Positions 1 to 4,587 of a stretch of DNA of 6,795 bases are shown piece by piece. The stretch is from Oscillospiraceae bacterium (GTDB taxonomy: Bacteria > Bacillota_A > Clostridia > Oscillospirales > Oscillospiraceae). The DNA lies in the NCBI GenBank assembly GCA_017627975.1, contig JAGAFT010000179.1, forward strand, positions 1-6,795. The letters are read 5' to 3'. The notes beneath the pieces are model-generated. The model saw only the letters and a program-made list of their open reading frames with translations, had not been told where the DNA came from and did no database searches. The position numbers and the translations under genes are program-made. How positions within the stretch are numbered: position 1 is the stretch's first letter; every line of letters begins with the position of its first letter.

Positions 1-24
1 ATTATGTGGTCTCTCCATTTTATA

Positions 25-76
25 GGGCGAATGCCCGTGATGAAGCAGAACGCGAAGCGTCCTGCGAATCGCACGG
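25..76. other. Possible structured RNA segment
   Basis: Bases 45-53 pair with 57-65 around a 3-base loop: nine positions with one A·C mismatch on the plus strand, which becomes a G·U wobble on the minus strand, so the helix is continuous there. An outer helix joins 35-39 (CCGTG) to 72-76 (CACGG). GGGC at 25-28 can alternatively pair with GCCC at 33-36. On the plus strand the fold is followed by the terminator at 93-131, as in a small RNA or leader; on the minus strand it could be the 5' leader of a gene beyond the left edge. I do not recognise the family, and covariation cannot be judged from one sequence. Confidence 0.3.
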
Positions 77-92
77 CTCATTTGACATGGAG

Positions 93-131
93 CCCGGAAA
101 GCGTTGATTCTATCAACCTTCCGGGTTTTTT
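93..131 (+). terminator. Rho-independent terminator
   Basis: CCCGGAA (93-99) pairs with TTCCGGG (119-125), and an inner helix GTTGAT (103-108) pairs with ATCAAC (112-117) around a 3-base loop. Six T residues follow at 126-131. It would end a plus-strand transcript entering from the left edge. Confidence 0.85.
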
Positions 132-179
132 CATGCCATCTGCTTTTCATGAGATTTGATTGAGCCCTTGAGTGAGTAG

Positions 180-199
180 TTGTTAAGTGTTGTTAAGTG
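180..199. repeat. Perfect 10-bp tandem direct repeat
   Basis: TTGTTAAGTG occurs twice back to back (180-189 and 190-199) with no mismatch. It lies in A/T-richer noncoding DNA between the terminator and the large inverted repeat. Its role is unknown; a protein-binding site is possible. Confidence 0.6.
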
Positions 200-248
200 C
201 TTAGAATTCGAGCGTCTCTTTCATTCGCCTATTAAGCAGAATAAGTTA

Positions 249-320
249 GAAAAGTTCCAAGTGCGGGCGCAATAAAACAGGCGTCCGGGAGAACCGGAAC
301 GCCCGCATTTGGTACTTTTC
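249..320. repeat. 72-base inverted repeat (large hairpin)
   Basis: The arms 249-269 and 300-320 are 21 bases each and complementary at 19 positions, one of the two exceptions being a possible G·U pair. A smaller hairpin (281-302) competes with the outer one. T-rich sequence (316-324) follows on the plus strand, so either strand could terminate here. It sits immediately outside the proposed left end of the mobile element, only four bases away. It may be a terminator of the old locus or a palindromic miniature repeat. Confidence 0.7.
271..302 (-). terminator. Probable minus-strand terminator beyond the transposase
   Basis: GCGTCCGG (281-288) pairs with CCGG-A-ACGC (294-302) with one bulged A and a 5-base loop. 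Read on the minus strand, the stem is followed by TGTTTTATT (279-271). It would stop transcripts leaving the recombinase-transposase pair. It overlaps the larger inverted repeat, so the actual fold is uncertain. Confidence 0.45.
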
Positions 321-324
321 TTTT

Positions 325-338
325 GAACCCTGTCACGC
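325..338. repeat. Left terminal inverted repeat (candidate origin end)
   Basis: GAACCCTGTCACGC mirrors the right end, differing only at the central two bases. It lies on the transposase 3' side, where IS91 elements keep the replication origin. A small hairpin, CCGC (340-343) with GCGG (349-352), lies just inside, as expected of an HUH nuclease substrate. Confidence 0.55.
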
Positions 339-446
339 GCCGCGCTATGCGGTTTTGATGGTTTCGATCTCAACCTGTTTTACAGAACTGCGGTACCTTG
401 ACATGTGAATACACAGGATATCAGCATGATTTCGCGCATGACTTTC

Positions 447-469
447 AGGCCGTCCTGCCCGGGCGGCCT
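447..469. repeat. Hairpin downstream of the transposase stop
   Basis: AGGCCG (447-452) pairs with CGGCCT (464-469) around an 11-base loop, about 15 bases past the transposase stop codon. No U-tract follows on the minus strand, so it is not an obvious terminator. Being inside the element near the origin end, it may be part of the replication origin or protect the mRNA 3' end. Confidence 0.4.
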
Positions 470-483
470 CATGATGGAACTGT

Positions 484-1686
484 TCAGCACATCGCGCCAA
501 GAGAGAGCATCAGTTGCGACGGCAGCCTGAGTGCCGGCATCCCTCTGGGAAGCCGGATCATGCGTCCGGAACACTCAGGACAGGTGCAGATATCCTTCCC
601 GTAGAGAGTCATCAACAACTCCGCGATCCTTATCCCACGGAAAGGATCGCCGGTGTATACGGTGTATCTGAGCTGGTGGATCAGCTTCAGGTTCTCCGTC
701 TTGCGGCAATTCGTAAGATAACCGGAGAAGCGCACGCGGTTGAATCCTTTCGGGAGGACGTGCTGGAGGAACAAGCCGATGAAGTCTGTCCCGTTTACGG
801 TGAGATGCTTCTCTTTCCCGCCATCGGCATAGTCCTTGTACCGGAAGGTGACATGGGTATCGGTGATCTTTGTGATCCTGCTGTTGGCGATGGCAGTACG
901 GAAAGAATAACGCGCGAGGTAACGGATCGCGTTGCCCCTGCCATTGAAAGTCTCCTTAACGAAGGGCAGCCAGTGCTTGAGAAACAGGCGGTCAATAAAG
1001 ACCTGAAAGCGGGAAGGGTCTTTAAGCTCAGAGGTATTGGACAGGTCCAGCATGCCTTTCTCATACAGCTTCTTCAGGGCACAGAGATATTTCCCGCGGA
1101 ACATGGTGGCGATGACTTCCTTTGGCAGAAAGAAACCTTTATGCTTTGTCTCCACGAACTGCCCTGCGGGCGTGATCCCGCCGCCGGAAACACAGACGTG
1201 GGTGTGGGGATGGAAGGAAAGCTTCTGGCCCCATGTGTGAAGGACACAGATGATCCCCGGTTTTGCTCCAAGGAACTTCGGATCGGCGCACAGTGTGAGC
1301 AGGGTGTCCTGCACACACTTAAACTGCAGGTCCAGGAGAGGCTTCGGATTCGCTTTGACCAGGTCATTCAGCTCATGCGGGATCGTAAAGACGACGTGGA
1401 AGTAAGCAATACCGGCGATCAGCTCTGTGTTTCTCTCCAGCTCCCATTTCTTTTCCAGAGGAGCCTGACAGCAGGGGCAGGAGCGGTTGTTGCAGGAAAC
1501 AGTGTGGATCATGGGAAACCCGCAGTCTTCGCAGTAGCTGACGTTGTAACCGAGATCGCCGGTCTTGCAGTGCATGATGGAATAAGCAGTTTTTCTCTTT
1601 TGTTCCTGCAGGTCCGGATGAAGATCCAGGTATTCCGGAAAGAAACGGCGGAAGGCATCACGGATGGGATAATCAGTCGAAGTCAT
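484..1686 (-). CDS. IS91-family HUH (Y2) transposase
   Basis: This 400-residue protein is a rolling-circle transposase that nicks one strand at the element's origin end and becomes covalently attached through tyrosine. Visible parts in order: an N-terminal zinc-binding domain with cysteines at 52, 55, 65, 70, 72 and 73; the HUH metal motif His161-Thr-His163 inside FHPHTHVCV, followed by GGG at 168-170; the paired catalytic tyrosines Tyr256 and Tyr260 in YLARYSFRTAIANSRI, spaced YxxxY as in IS91; the family signature HVLPKGFNRVRFSGYL near 309-323; and a C-terminal CxCxxC (367-372). The length is normal for the family and nothing is disrupted. The start overlaps the recombinase gene by 14 bases; GGAAGGAG lies 14 bases upstream, rather far, so translational coupling is likely. 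The long plus-strand ORF opposite is a shadow. Confidence 0.93.
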   Translation of the reverse strand: MTSTDYPIRDAFRRFFPEYLDLHPDLQEQKRKTAYSIMHCKTGDLGYNVSYCEDCGFPMIHTVSCNNRSCPCCQAPLEKKWELERNTELIAGIAYFHVVFTIPHELNDLVKANPKPLLDLQFKCVQDTLLTLCADPKFLGAKPGIICVLHTWGQKLSFHPHTHVCVSGGGITPAGQFVETKHKGFFLPKEVIATMFRGKYLCALKKLYEKGMLDLSNTSELKDPSRFQVFIDRLFLKHWLPFVKETFNGRGNAIRYLARYSFRTAIANSRITKITDTHVTFRYKDYADGGKEKHLTVNGTDFIGLFLQHVLPKGFNRVRFSGYLTNCRKTENLKLIHQLRYTVYTGDPFRGIRIAELLMTLYGKDICTCPECSGRMIRLPRGMPALRLPSQLMLSLGAMC

Positions 1687-2545
1687 AAGGGCTTTTCACG
1701 CTCCTTCCGTTACCGATGCCGAGTGCCAGGTAGACTTCTGTGGAAGAGAGGGACTTATGCCCCATTGCTTCCTTGATGGAGAAGAGGTCGGCGCCGGCTT
1801 CATAAAGATGAAGGCCAAAGGCGTGGCGGAGGGAATGAAGGTTGAACCCGCAGCCTGAAAGGCCGGTGTTTCCGAGCTGATGGACGAAGACGTTGTAGAC
1901 GGTCTGCTCACAGGTATGCGCACCCGGCTTCTGACCGGGGAAGAGCCAGTCTTCCGATTTCGCTCCGCGGTAGGAAGAGTGGATGTATGAGACCAGCAGA
2001 TCGTATGCTTTGTTCGAAAGGACGGCGTAGCGGTCGGAACGGTTCTTGCTGCGGGAGATATAGATGCAGTTCTTTGAACGGATGATATCGCCGCAGTGCA
2101 GACGGCAGAGCTCACTGACCCGGATGCCGGAGGAATACAGCAGGGCGATCTCCGCCTTGTGCTTTGGATTAGTGATGGAATCGATGATGGCTTTCACCTG
2201 TTCACGCGTCGGCACGGCAGGCAGGAACTGATCGAAGTGGAGGAAAGGGACCTCCCGTTTATCCCAGTCCCTGTGAAGAACGTAGTAGAAGAAATCCCTA
2301 AGCTGTGCGATGTGGACGTTGACGGTGCGGGGGTTGAGTTCCCTCACATCTTTCAGCCATCGGATGAAGGAGCGGATCTCCTCCCAGGAAACAGAAGAAA
2401 GAGGACGATCAGGAAGATGCTCCTCAACCCACTCGATGTAGGTCTTCAGGTAAGAGGCGTAAGTGGCGACCGTGCCGGGGGCCAGGTCGCGGAAGGAAAG
2501 GATATCCCTGTGTTTATCAATAAAAGCGGAATTTACTTCAAGCAT
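1673..2545 (-). CDS. Tyrosine recombinase/integrase (XerC/D-like)
   Basis: This 290-residue protein is a site-specific recombinase that cuts and rejoins DNA through a covalent 3'-phosphotyrosine. An N-terminal SAM-like core-binding domain (about 1-105) precedes the catalytic domain. All six active-site positions are visible: Arg142 (SSGIRVSEL), Lys167 (ISRSKNRSDR), His237 and Arg240 (HSLRHAFG), His263 (MGHKS) and Tyr272 (STEVYLAL). I chose the start at 2545 because AGGAGG (2555-2560) sits nine bases upstream; the frame is open to 2689, but that 48-codon extension is unlike the family. The gene overlaps the transposase start by 14 bases, so the two are made together. Its likely role is resolving circular or dimeric transposition intermediates or helping choose sites, by analogy with other recombinase-carrying IS91 relatives. 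It is intact. Confidence 0.92.
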   Translation of the reverse strand: MLEVNSAFIDKHRDILSFRDLAPGTVATYASYLKTYIEWVEEHLPDRPLSSVSWEEIRSFIRWLKDVRELNPRTVNVHIAQLRDFFYYVLHRDWDKREVPFLHFDQFLPAVPTREQVKAIIDSITNPKHKAEIALLYSSGIRVSELCRLHCGDIIRSKNCIYISRSKNRSDRYAVLSNKAYDLLVSYIHSSYRGAKSEDWLFPGQKPGAHTCEQTVYNVFVHQLGNTGLSGCGFNLHSLRHAFGLHLYEAGADLFSIKEAMGHKSLSSTEVYLALGIGNGRSVKSPYDFD

Positions 2546-2554
2546 AGTGTGAGT

Positions 2555-2560
2555 CCTCCT
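2555..2560 (-). promoter_or_regulatory. Ribosome binding site fixing the recombinase start
   Basis: A perfect AGGAGG on the minus strand lies nine bases before the ATG at 2545. It decides against the longer open frame that begins at 2689. Confidence 0.85.
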
Positions 2561-2657
2561 GTAAAGAGATCTGTAAACAGTTGCAGAAAACTTTACCGGA
2601 GGAGCTCGACAGGTCTTGAATAAAATGGAAAAAACAGATAGACTCATAACCGCATGG

Positions 2658-2715
2658 GAATCCTTGCGGAATGAGAGCGACGTCGCCAAAACATAGCAGT
2701 CATCCGCAGGGATTC
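2658..2715. repeat. Long imperfect hairpin upstream of the recombinase
   Basis: GAATCC-TTGCGGAATGA (2658-2674) is complementary to TCATCCGCAGGGATTC (2700-2715) with one mismatch and one extra base. The loop contains a perfect 10-base palindrome, GCGACGTCGC (2677-2686). It lies inside the element, over 100 bases upstream of the recombinase start. It could be the recombinase's own binding site, an mRNA leader structure or part of the terminus; the sequence alone does not decide. Confidence 0.6.
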
Positions 2716-2745
2716 TTTCTATTTAGGATGAGGCTATCGTAAAGG

Positions 2746-2772
2746 AAAAAGGCCGCCGATGCAACGGCGGTC
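2746..2772 (-). terminator. Minus-strand terminator near the element's right end
   Basis: GGCCGCCG (2751-2758) pairs with CGGCGGTC (2765-2772) around ATGCAA, with one G·T pair. On the minus strand TTTTTCC follows directly. It stops transcription coming from the right before it reaches the recombinase, so it would insulate the element from outside promoters. No minus-strand gene for it to terminate is visible nearby. Confidence 0.65.
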
Positions 2773-2791
2773 AGGAAAAACATGAAAGGCT

Positions 2792-2815
2792 TCACGCGCA
2801 AGCGTGATTGGGTTC
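2792..2815. repeat. Right terminal inverted repeat with GCAA hairpin
   Basis: Read inward on the minus strand from 2815, this end is GAACCCAATCACGC, matching the left end at 12 of 14 positions. It also contains a perfect 6-bp hairpin, TCACGC-GCAA-GCGTGA (2792-2807), with a GNRA-type loop. Hairpins close to the cleaved end are typical of HUH elements. It corresponds to the terminus on the transposase 5' side. Confidence 0.55.
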
Positions 2816-3070
2816 AATAGGATTAATCTGGAGAAGCATGGAATTACATTTCAAGAAGCCAGTACCGTGTTCTTTGATGACAGAGCTATCTTGTTCGATG
2901 ACCCTGAACATTCTGTAGACGAAGAACGGTTCCTGTTGTTGGGAATGAGTGAAACGGCAAAGGTCTGTATTGTGTGTCATTGCTACAGAGAATCAGACAC
3001 AGTAATTCGGATCATTTCAGCCAGGCAGGCAACAAGGAAGGAGGAACAGAGATATGTTAGAGGAATATGA
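2804..3070 (+). CDS. brnT: BrnT-family toxin, N-terminus probably lost
   Basis: BrnT is a small RelE-like ribonuclease toxin, neutralised by BrnA. The family is recognised from KHGITFQEA (11-19), the acidic stretch DDPEHSVDEERFLLLGM and the C-terminal RIISARQATRKEEQRY (69-84), which is the most conserved part. Family members normally begin with a strand of the type F-x-W-D about five residues longer than here; in this copy the first homologous residue is Asn5 (codon at 2816), and everything before it is proposed element DNA. The only start in frame is GTG at 2804, inside the element's end hairpin and without a ribosome binding site. So the gene is probably 5'-truncated and may be silent or make an inactive toxin. 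It overlaps brnA by 17 bases. A natural short variant cannot be excluded. Confidence 0.75.
   Translation: MIGFNRINLEKHGITFQEASTVFFDDRAILFDDPEHSVDEERFLLLGMSETAKVCIVCHCYRESDTVIRIISARQATRKEEQRYVRGI
3039..3044 (+). promoter_or_regulatory. Ribosome binding site of brnA
   Basis: AGGAGG inside the brnT coding region lies nine bases before the brnA ATG at 3054. The antitoxin can therefore be translated independently of the damaged toxin start. Confidence 0.75.
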
Positions 3071-3269
3071 CATTGATAAACTGAATCCGAGACCGAATCC
3101 TTATGCGAAGGAGTTAAAGAAACAGGTCACTATTAAGATCGCCCCTTCTGTTATTGACTATTTTAAGAGTGAAGCACAGGAAACAGGCATTCCCTATCAG
3201 ACGCTGATCAATCTGTATCTGGTAGATTGCGTGAAGTCAAAAAGAAAGCTTGAAATTGCCTGGAAGTGA
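3054..3269 (+). CDS. brnA: BrnA-like ribbon-helix-helix antitoxin
   Basis: This 71-residue DNA-binding antitoxin is the partner of the preceding BrnT. The C-terminal two thirds form a CopG/Arc-type ribbon-helix-helix: strand KKQVTIKI (22-29), helix around 31-45, turn GIPY, and second helix QTLINLYLVDC (49-59), with the family-typical PYQTLIN. The N-terminal segment (LEEYDIDKLNPRPNPYAKEL) is the usual toxin-binding, flexible part. Family members dimerise, wrap the toxin and repress their own promoter upstream of brnT. Here that promoter has apparently been replaced by the mobile element, so autoregulation is likely broken and any transcription must come from elsewhere. The reading frame is intact, with a good ribosome binding site. 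Confidence 0.85.
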   Translation: MLEEYDIDKLNPRPNPYAKELKKQVTIKIAPSVIDYFKSEAQETGIPYQTLINLYLVDCVKSKRKLEIAWK

Positions 3270-3305
3270 TTTCGCTTTGGCAACAATTTGATAGTGTTCG
3301 AAAGC

Positions 3306-3319
3306 GCATGCATTGCATG
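3306..3319. repeat. GCATGCATTGCATG motif upstream of the GNAT gene
   Basis: This partly palindromic sequence lies 25 bases before the acetyltransferase start. Its last 11 bases (TGCATTGCATG, 3309-3319) recur exactly at 4440-4450, past the terminator of the same operon. The position would suit an operator, but that is only inference. Confidence 0.4.
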
Positions 3320-3344
3320 ATTTGTAAAGGAGAAGTACTCACCA

Positions 3345-3881
3345 ATGAAAACAGACCGCCTGCTCCTGCGCCGATGGGAAGACAGCGATGCAGAGAATTT
3401 GTACAAATATGCAAGTGATCCGGACGTAGGTCCGATTGCCGGATGGCCGCCTCACCAGAGCATTGAGGAGAGTCGGGAAGTGATAAAGAATGTCTTCAAC
3501 GGCAAAGAAGCGTATGCCATCTGTCTGAAAGAGGACGGAAAAGCCATCGGAGCTATTGAACTGAAGCTGAACGGACATACAGATATGACGGGCCGGGATG
3601 ATGAATGCGAGCTGGGGTACTGGCTTGGGAAACCGTTCTGGGGACAGGGCATCATGCCGGAAGCGGTGAAGGAAATGCTCCGCCATGCCTTTGAGGACTG
3701 TGGAATGCAGAAAGTCTGGATCGGATATTATGAAGGCAATAACAAGTCGAAGCGTGTCCAGGAGAAATGTGGTTTCAAGTACCAGTGGAAATCGGAGAAT
3801 TTGGATGTGCCTTTGATGAATGAGAAGAGGACAGGACACGTCAGCCTGATGACAAAGGAAGACTGGGAGGCTGTTAAGTAA
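3345..3881 (+). CDS. GNAT N-acetyltransferase (RimJ/RimL type)
   Basis: This 178-residue enzyme transfers acetyl from acetyl-CoA to an amine; the substrate (protein N-terminus, or a small molecule such as an antibiotic) is not evident. The RimJ/RimL-like layout is clear: TDRLLLRRW at the N-terminus, strand AIGAIELKL (68-75), ELGYWLGKPFWGQGIMPEA (89-107) holding the acetyl-CoA pyrophosphate loop (WGQGIMPEA), and NNKSKRVQEKCGF (132-143), which is the usual asparagine-containing strand-helix end. The length is normal. AAAGGAG (3326-3332) lies 12 bases before the ATG. The stop and the next gene's start share one base (TAATG), so the two are translationally coupled. The name is certain at family level only. 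Confidence 0.88.
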   Translation: MKTDRLLLRRWEDSDAENLYKYASDPDVGPIAGWPPHQSIEESREVIKNVFNGKEAYAICLKEDGKAIGAIELKLNGHTDMTGRDDECELGYWLGKPFWGQGIMPEAVKEMLRHAFEDCGMQKVWIGYYEGNNKSKRVQEKCGFKYQWKSENLDVPLMNEKRTGHVSLMTKEDWEAVK

Positions 3882-4279
3882 TGGATCAGATATGGAGCGA
3901 CATGTATAACGCCGCCAAGGCTGTGCTTGGGGGAGTAACGATTTCAGATTACGTCACAGCGGGAGAGGTATCCGCTGCAGTCAGGTCAAAGTCGGGAAAG
4001 ATATACGTTGGAGTATGCATCGATACCTGTTCCACGCTTGGGATATGCGCAGAGAGAAATGCCATATTCAATATGATCACAAACGGTGAGTATGAAATAG
4101 ACAGAGTCCTCTGTATTCCGCCGAATGAAGGGAAAGGCGCGCCGTGCGGCGCCTGCAGAGAGCTGATGGTGCAGCTGATGCCGGGGAAATATAAGGACAT
4201 AGAGATTATGATCGATTATTCAAAGGGGCGGGTCGTGAAGCTTGGAGACCTGACTCCTGAGTGGTGGATCGATTACTGA
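3881..4279 (+). CDS. Cytidine deaminase / blasticidin-S deaminase-like protein
   Basis: This 132-residue zinc hydrolase is predicted to deaminate the amino group of a cytosine ring in the cytoplasm. The zinc site is complete: Cys56-Ala-Glu58 (ICAERNAI), where Glu58 is the proton shuttle, and Pro88-Cys89-x-x-Cys92 (PCGACREL). Small homotetrameric deaminases of the Bacillus cytidine deaminase kind have this three-cysteine arrangement. The C-terminal LTPEWW resembles the blasticidin-S deaminase branch rather than housekeeping cytidine deaminases, and the substrate-entry N-terminus is short. Being coupled by a one-base overlap to an acetyltransferase suggests that both act on the same class of compound, perhaps a nucleoside antibiotic. 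That is inference; plain pyrimidine salvage remains possible. Confidence 0.85.
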   Translation: MDQIWSDMYNAAKAVLGGVTISDYVTAGEVSAAVRSKSGKIYVGVCIDTCSTLGICAERNAIFNMITNGEYEIDRVLCIPPNEGKGAPCGACRELMVQLMPGKYKDIEIMIDYSKGRVVKLGDLTPEWWIDY

Positions 4280-4370
4280 TCGTACACAGCGGCTGCCAGG
4301 CGGCGCGATCGCCACATTCGGAGACCGGCCGGAGCAGGATGAATGTGAGAAGAATGCGGATCTTAAGCAG

Positions 4371-4409
4371 GCCTCGTGCATTGGGAATACCAGTGCACGA
4401 GGCTTTTTT
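4371..4409 (+). terminator. Strong terminator of the GNAT-deaminase operon
   Basis: GCCTCGTGCA (4371-4380) pairs perfectly with TGCACGAGGC (4394-4403); TTGG and CCAG extend the stem by four more pairs (one T·G), leaving a 5-base loop. Six T residues follow (4404-4409). It lies about 90 bases after the deaminase stop. Confidence 0.92.
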
Positions 4410-4424
4410 GGTTGCGCTGCGGGC

Positions 4425-4462
4425 GTGACAAGTGAAACGTGCATTGCATGCTTCGCTGTCAC
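4425..4462. repeat. Imperfect inverted repeat in the intergenic region
   Basis: GTGACA (4425-4430) and TGTCAC (4457-4462) close a 38-base imperfect dyad; the inner bases GTGAA/TTCGC and GTGC/GCATGC continue the symmetry with gaps. Its centre contains TGCATTGCATG, the same 11-mer found before the GNAT gene. It sits just upstream of the possible promoter of the zinc-ribbon gene, so it may be an operator. Confidence 0.45.
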
Positions 4463-4466
4463 ACTT

Positions 4467-4493
4467 TTGGACGAAATTACAGCAGGATACAAT
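4467..4493 (+). promoter_or_regulatory. Possible promoter of the zinc-ribbon gene
   Basis: TTGGAC (4467-4472) and TACAAT (4488-4493) resemble the -35 and -10 boxes of a housekeeping promoter, each close to consensus. The spacer is only 15 bases, shorter than the preferred 17, so this is tentative. The rest of the space up to 4574 shows no gene. Confidence 0.35.
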
Positions 4494-4587
4494 TATCTCG
4501 AAAGACTATGTCGATGCGGCGTGACGTTTGACGTGGACGAGCGCATGCTGCAGGACGGCACGCGGGCGTCAATGAGAGGAGAGTAAA

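Larger units (their letters stand above)
1..324. other. Left flank without a convincing gene
   Basis: No reading frame here is persuasive. Frame 3 is open from the left edge to a TGA at 105-107, and frame 1 holds a roughly 50-codon ORF from base 4, but both run through the terminator stem and neither resembles a known protein. The stretch instead carries a folded segment (25-76), a rho-independent terminator (93-131), a perfect 10-bp tandem repeat TTGTTAAGTG (180-199) and a large inverted repeat (249-320). I see no promoter I would defend. Confidence 0.5.
325..2815 (-). mobile_element. IS91-family element with tyrosine recombinase
   Basis: A minus-strand element of about 2.5 kb carries a tyrosine recombinase and an IS91-type HUH transposase. 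I place the ends where matching inverted sequences occur: plus strand from 325 reads GAACCCTGTCACGC, and minus strand inward from 2815 reads GAACCCAATCACGC, 12 of 14 identical. The right end coincides with the point where homology to the BrnT toxin starts. No target duplication is visible (TTTT left, AATA right), which fits rolling-circle HUH transposition. The GAAC at 325-328, read on the minus strand as GTTC, matches the tetranucleotide that IS91 relatives abut at their origin end. Classical IS91 members are described as lacking terminal inverted repeats, so the paired ends are unusual. The family is certain; the exact ends are inferred. Confidence 0.65.

Noticed and set aside
3..107. Possible C-terminal end of a plus-strand gene entering from the left
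   Set aside because: The frame is open and looks vaguely protein-like, but it ends inside the terminator stem, matches nothing I recognise and overlaps strong RNA-like pairing.
398..604. Plus-strand ORF starting after a perfect TTGACA near 398
   Set aside because: No -10 box lies at suitable spacing, and the ORF is largely antisense to the transposase end.
514..1776. 420-codon plus-strand ORF opposite the transposase
   Set aside because: It is antisense to a transposase with all family motifs, and its translation shows no recognisable domain; GC-rich codon structure on the other strand explains it.
2096..2623. 175-codon plus-strand ORF opposite the recombinase
   Set aside because: It is antisense to the recombinase, whose six catalytic residues are intact, and has no ribosome binding site or known motif.
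2546..2689. 48-codon N-terminal extension of the recombinase
   Set aside because: Composition is unlike the family, and a perfect AGGAGG points to the ATG at 2545. The extension also runs through the upstream hairpin.
2782..2820. Short ORF from the ATG at 2782 as an alternative brnT start
   Set aside because: It is in a different frame from brnT and stops at 2818-2820 after 12 codons, so it cannot supply the missing toxin head.
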